From assembly GCA_030674155.1 (NCBI GenBank), contig CM060316.1:83263149-83273148 (forward strand): a DNA stretch of 10,000 nucleotides, read 5' to 3'. Numbering within the stretch: the first letter of the stretch is position 1; every line of letters begins with the position of its first letter. A program made the position numbers and the translations under genes. The notes under the pieces are model-generated. The model did no database searches, was not told where the DNA came from, and saw nothing but the letters and a program-made list of their open reading frames with translations. This document shows, in pieces, positions 7,600-10,000 of the stretch. The DNA is from Stramonita haemastoma (lineage: Eukaryota > Mollusca > Gastropoda > Neogastropoda > Muricidae).

Positions 7600-10000
7600 A
7601 CAAAGTGGGGTGTATGGGGTGCTTAAGGAGAGGTGGTACCTTTGTAAACCTGGCAGTAGCATCCTTCGGGATGGACGGGAGCACTGGTCCTCACTTGGCA
7701 CTCAGCTCTCACTTCTGGGTCCGGGTCCTTAACCCACCCACACCCCGGTAACCGCTTCTACTGGCGGGCGAAACGTTGTGAGGGGCTGGTGCATTCTTAT
7801 ACACCAGTAGGAGTCTTGGAGAGGAGATGGGCGCCACCAAGCTTCCTCAAGCCCACTGCAAGGACATGATGAGTAAAACAAAACAGAAAGACATGCCGGA
7901 TCGGTCGAGGCCCGGATCAACAACGACCGCGCTACCCACTGCAAGTCTCCAGGGTGGGAGTGACAAGTGTGCTACTGGGGCAGAACAAACCCTAAAGCTT
8001 CCAGATAAAGGGACAACCATTGGTACATGGAATGTAAGAACTCTGTACCAAACAGGAAGAGTACAGGAACTTACACATGAATTACAGAGGTATAAATGGG
8101 ACATAGTAGGGCTTGCGGAAGTCAGATGGATTGGCTTTGGAGAAACAACCACGCAAGATGGCCACAAAATATGGTACAGCGGAGAAGAAAAACTACATCA
8201 ACATGGAGTAGGCTTTATTGTCAGGAAAGAGATTGTGTCAAGCATCATCAGCTGCACACCAGTATCCAGCAGACTCATCTCAATCAGAGTTTCTGCAAAA
8301 CCCCAGAATCTCACCATCATCCAAGTGTATGCTCCAACATCTGACTACGATGACGATCAGATAGAAGAATTCTATGAAGAACTTGAAAACGTCATCTCCA
8401 AAACGCCCAAAAAAGACATCCTTATTGTGGAAGGCGACTGGAATGCTAAGGTGGGACCTGATGCCTATGACACCTGGGCAGGAACCACAGGACGATTTGG
8501 ACTGGGGGAAACAAATGACAGAGGACAGCGGCTGCTGGAATTCGCAAAGAAGCACAAACTGACTTTGGCTAACACACTCCACCCTCACAAGCCATCCAGA
8601 ACATCAACCTGGCACTCACCAAATGGTCTGATTCATAATCAAATTGATTACATTCTGTCACCCCAAAGATTCAAATCCAGCATAAACAAGGCAAACACAA
8701 GAACATTCCCAGGAGCTGACATTGGCAGTGACCACGACCTTGTACTTACCACCATCAGGCTGAAACTGAAAGCAAAACAACAGCCAAAAAGCCCACGCAT
8801 AAGATTCGACCTGGAAAAACTGAAAGACCCAACAGTGGTTGAGATCTTCCAAGCCAACATTGGAGGAAAGTTTGCCGCACTCACAGCCATCGACAATGAT
8901 GTGGACACATTGGCCAACAACATCAAAGAAGTGCTAACGACAGCAGCAGAAGAAACATTAGGAAGAAGCAGAACAAAGAAACAACCTTGGGTGACAAATG
9001 AGGTTCTTGACCTCTGCGACAAAAGAAGAGAACTTAAAAAACAAAAGTTCACAAGTCAAGAAGCTTACAAGAAGTACATGGATAGCCACAGAGAAGTGAG
9101 GAAAAAGATGAGAGAAGCCAAAGAAGCGTGGATAGAAGAACAATGCAACAACATCGAAGCTGGAATGACCAAGGGAAACAGCAAAACAGCTTACGACACT
9201 TTGAAAGCACTAACGAAAACCACACAGCCTAAAGCCTCTGTTATTGAAGACAAAGAAGGAAATCTTTTAACGGAAAACAATGCCATCCTCCAACGCTGGA
9301 CAGAATACTGTGAGGGATTGTACAACTACCCACTACGCCCAGATACCAACATAGTTTCTGACAAACCCCCTGAACATCAAGATAAAGACCCACCAATACT
9401 AAGGTGTGAAGTAGATGCAGCTATTAGACAATTGAAGAAGGGGAAGTCCCCTGGAATCGATAACATCCCAGCTGAACTCATAAAAAATGGAGGGAATGAA
9501 ACAGCAAGGCGATTCACAGAACTTTGTCAGAAGATCCACGACACCAAGGAATGGCCAAAAGAATGGACACAGTCTCTTGTAATACCCCTGCCAAAGAAAG
9601 GAAACCTCAAACAATGCCAGAACTACAGAACCATCAGTCTCATAAGTCATCCTAGCAAGATCATGCTGCAGGTAGTCCTCAACAGACTGAAAAACCAAGC
9701 GGAAAAACTCCTGGCAGAAGAACAAGCGGGCTTTAGACCAAAACGCAGCACAATGGAACAAATTTTCAATCTGAGAATTCTGATAGAGAAGCATCTCCAA
9801 CACCAAAAAGACTTGTACCACAATTTCATAGACTTCAAAAAGGCCTTTGACAGGGTATGGCATGACGGCCTCTGGCAAGTACTCAGGCACTTCAACATTG
9901 ACAGCTGTTTAATTGAAGTCATCAAAGCTCTGTACGAGAACGCAGAAAGTGCAGTTTTTATGAATAATCACGTGGGCGAGTTCTTCAAGACCACGGTTGG
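7600..10000 (+). mobile_element. APE-type non-LTR retrotransposon, 3' part outside window
   Basis: The element includes the endonuclease/reverse transcriptase frame at 7827-10000 and a probable 5' untranslated leader. The 5' boundary is a guess based on the shift from A/C-biased DNA to GC-balanced sequence; no target-site duplication or terminal repeat is visible. The leader (about 7600-7826) has two mutually exclusive stems: CTACTGG (7758-7764) with CCAGTAG (7804-7810), and CTGGTG (7786-7791) with CACCAG (7802-7807). A small frame at 7614-7751 (45 codons) ends 75 bp before the main start; it could be an upstream frame or meaningless. The element continues past the window end. Confidence 0.8.
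7827..10000 (+). CDS. LINE endonuclease-reverse transcriptase, 3' end cut by window
   Basis: A plus-strand frame open for 724 codons with no stop to the window edge. Residues from Met1: an apurinic-like endonuclease covers about 66-310. Its motifs are TWNVRT (67-72, metal-linked Asn69), AEVRW with Glu98, YAPT (168-171), GDWNAK (203-208, Asp204 and Asn206), DY (274-275) and SDHD (301-304, His303). A basic linker rich in Lys, Glu and Gln follows. The reverse transcriptase then begins: KKGKSPGID (537-545), NYRTISL (599-605), AGFR (634-637) and motif A FIDFKKAFD with catalytic Asp669. The FADD-type box lies beyond 10000. In such elements the endonuclease nicks target DNA and the reverse transcriptase primes on the nick. 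The TWNVR opening and single large frame suggest an RTE-like clade, recognised from memory. The start is uncertain: 7827 is the first ATG after the in-frame TGA at 7779, with further ATGs at 7866, 7869 and 7893. All these motifs are intact. Confidence 0.9.
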   Translation, partial: MGATKLPQAHCKDMMSKTKQKDMPDRSRPGSTTTALPTASLQGGSDKCATGAEQTLKLPDKGTTIGTWNVRTLYQTGRVQELTHELQRYKWDIVGLAEVRWIGFGETTTQDGHKIWYSGEEKLHQHGVGFIVRKEIVSSIISCTPVSSRLISIRVSAKPQNLTIIQVYAPTSDYDDDQIEEFYEELENVISKTPKKDILIVEGDWNAKVGPDAYDTWAGTTGRFGLGETNDRGQRLLEFAKKHKLTLANTLHPHKPSRTSTWHSPNGLIHNQIDYILSPQRFKSSINKANTRTFPGADIGSDHDLVLTTIRLKLKAKQQPKSPRIRFDLEKLKDPTVVEIFQANIGGKFAALTAIDNDVDTLANNIKEVLTTAAEETLGRSRTKKQPWVTNEVLDLCDKRRELKKQKFTSQEAYKKYMDSHREVRKKMREAKEAWIEEQCNNIEAGMTKGNSKTAYDTLKALTKTTQPKASVIEDKEGNLLTENNAILQRWTEYCEGLYNYPLRPDTNIVSDKPPEHQDKDPPILRCEVDAAIRQLKKGKSPGIDNIPAELIKNGGNETARRFTELCQKIHDTKEWPKEWTQSLVIPLPKKGNLKQCQNYRTISLISHPSKIMLQVVLNRLKNQAEKLLAEEQAGFRPKRSTMEQIFNLRILIEKHLQHQKDLYHNFIDFKKAFDRVWHDGLWQVLRHFNIDSCLIEVIKALYENAESAVFMNNHVGEFFKTTV

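Noticed and set aside
9399..9890. 163-codon minus-strand frame and other antisense frames at 7729-9925
   Set aside because: They are shadows of the LINE reading frame, whose motifs are clear on the plus strand.

Overview
The window looks like non-coding, repeat-dense animal DNA, most likely from a lophotrochozoan and probably a gastropod mollusc. There are no operons, ribosome-binding sites or densely packed genes. Instead there are long dinucleotide, trinucleotide and TCTG-type microsatellites, two tRNA-derived SINE-like elements and an APE-type LINE. The taxonomic guess rests on microsatellite style and on SINE wording I remember from snail genomes. It is an inference, not a search result. 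No host protein-coding exon could be supported.

Layout. 1-354: a pyrimidine microsatellite and its purine-rich counterpart about 110 bp away. 353-1417: two diverged direct copies of an otherwise unrecognised ~350 bp sequence, separated by a decayed minus-strand SINE. 1418-2310: unique DNA with a C/T-only low-complexity stretch. 2311-4400: three TCTG/TC microsatellite arrays of the same polarity, a ~260 bp TG-rich tract, and AT-rich spacers. 4401-5370: unique DNA with short simple repeats. 5400-5668: a CAG/CAT/CAA trinucleotide array. 5840-6485: a G-rich quadruplex candidate, C16, (AC)n and (TA)37, then a minus-strand SINE with a tRNA-Thr-like head sitting between two TA tracts. 6486-6852: a 370 bp CA-rich alternating purine-pyrimidine tract. 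6860-7600: AT-rich DNA, a C21 run and an A/C-only stretch.

7827-10000 is the one substantial coding region. It is an uninterrupted plus-strand reading frame of at least 724 codons with an apurinic-like endonuclease domain followed by the first part of a reverse transcriptase. It resembles an RTE-like non-LTR retrotransposon and runs off the window before the reverse transcriptase active-site FADD-type box. The intact frame suggests a young copy.

The elements relate only as mobile DNA. SINEs depend on LINE enzymes in trans, but nothing here shows that this LINE mobilised these SINEs. I found no convincing new biological system. The most useful leads are the intact LINE frame, the ~350 bp duplicated sequence, the TA-embedded SINE with a hammerhead-like fold near its 3' end, and several non-B-DNA candidates.
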